Assembly (NCBI GenBank): GCA_002339135.1
Contig: DDJR01000032.1
Span: 68,376 to 74,310 of the forward strand
From: Flavobacteriales bacterium UBA2619
GTDB lineage: Bacteria; Bacteroidota; Bacteroidia; Flavobacteriales_D; Sanyastnellaceae
Direction of reading: 5' to 3'
Length of the DNA stretch: 5,935 bases
The translations under genes were made by a program, and so were the position numbers. Below are positions 5,814 through 5,935 of the stretch, piece after piece. How positions within the stretch are numbered: position 1 is the first letter of the stretch; each line of letters opens with the position of its first letter. Under the pieces are notes generated by a model. That model was not told the origin of the DNA and did not search any database. It worked only from the letters and a program-made list of their open reading frames with translations.

Positions 5814-5846
5814 ACAAAATGCAGGCACAAGGATAGGCACAGTAAA
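5814..5846 (+). repeat. 33-bp dispersed direct repeat, right copy
   Basis: This copy has the same orientation as the one at 2336-2368 and lies 3478 bp from it, bracketing the CotH-family gene and its leader. It contains GGCACA at 5824-5829 and 5836-5841, 12 bp apart. It sits about 160 bp upstream of the CotH-family start and runs directly into the A-tract of the terminator at 5852-5884. Confidence 0.55.
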
Positions 5847-5851
5847 AAAAC

Positions 5852-5884
5852 AAAACCCCGCTATCGCAATGATAACAGGGTTTT
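5852..5884 (-). terminator. Intrinsic terminator, best for leftward transcription
   Basis: AAAACCC (5852-5858) pairs with GGGTTTT (5878-5884). After a mismatch, a G-C pair and another mismatch, the inner stem TATC/GATA (5862-5865 with 5871-5874) closes a five-base loop. Read on the minus strand, the hairpin is followed by TGTTTTTTT, an excellent U-tract, so it probably ends a leftward gene lying beyond the right edge. On the plus strand the following TTTTAGAATTTTC is a weaker tract, so it may be bidirectional. Confidence 0.8.
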
Positions 5885-5897
5885 AGAATTTTCAGTT

Positions 5898-5916
5898 GTA
5901 GCCCGTAGGGAGCTAC
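5898..5916. other. Small imperfect hairpin near the right edge
   Basis: GTAGC (5898-5902) pairs with GCTAC (5912-5916), with an inner CC/GG pair around a GTA loop and two unpaired bases. Nothing identifies its role. No gene can be supported in 5885-5935 on either strand. Confidence 0.3.
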
Positions 5917-5935
5917 ACACCCCTCAGTAAATACA

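Noticed and set aside
5656..5853. 65-codon minus-strand reading frame upstream of the CotH-family gene
   Set aside because: It runs through the terminator A-tract, the 33-bp repeat and the perfect palindrome. Its product has low-complexity, Arg-rich composition with no recognisable domain, so it is treated as non-coding.
5885..5935. Possible 3' end of a minus-strand tRNA (CTACGGGCTACA resembles an acceptor end)
   Set aside because: The expected T-arm (GGTTCGA-type) is absent where it should be, giving GGTGTGTAGCTCC instead, and the window ends too soon for a cloverleaf.

Overview
The window looks like a piece of a Bacteroidota chromosome, most plausibly a marine Flavobacteriales (Crocinitomicaceae-like) organism. 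Two long proteins end in type IX secretion system (T9SS) type-A sorting domains. One of them carries the Cys/Asp modules (GCTD..ACNYN.EA...D.SC) common in marine flavobacterial surface proteins. A short lipoprotein has a Bacteroidota-style lipobox, the DNA is AT-rich, and starts are preceded by A-rich sequence rather than Shine-Dalgarno motifs. Species assignment is not possible from this sequence alone.

Layout: (1) 3-2054 (+) is the 3' part of a large secreted adhesin-like gene. Its reading frame is open at the left edge, and a long internal direct repeat shows that the first ATG (position 30) is internal. It holds two copies of a beta-rich unit, four exact 50-residue six-cysteine modules plus a half module, an inserted beta domain and a T9SS signal. 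(2) 2055-2147 is a short spacer with no convincing promoter or terminator. (3) 2148-2333 (+) is a 61-residue lipoprotein with four mature cysteines. (4) 2334-2393 is a convergent spacer holding one copy of a 33-bp direct repeat. (5) 2394-5654 (-) is a 1086-residue CotH-kinase-family secreted protein: signal peptide, lamin-tail domain, beta jelly-roll, chitobiase-like domain, CotH domain, C-terminal beta domains, T9SS signal. (6) 5655-5935 has no credible gene. It holds a perfect 19-bp inverted repeat with a 3-nt loop, the second copy of the 33-bp repeat, and a strong intrinsic terminator best oriented for a leftward gene lying beyond the right edge.

How the genes relate: all three products are exported; two would be carried across the outer membrane by T9SS and the third anchored as a lipoprotein. 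They do not form one operon, since the CotH gene converges on the other two. The most unusual things seen are the complete absence of lysine and arginine from about 634 residues of the adhesin-like protein, all six basic residues lying in the cleavable sorting domain; the mosaic divergence of its long repeat; and the pair of 33-bp direct repeats bracketing the CotH gene. No clearly new biological system is demonstrated.
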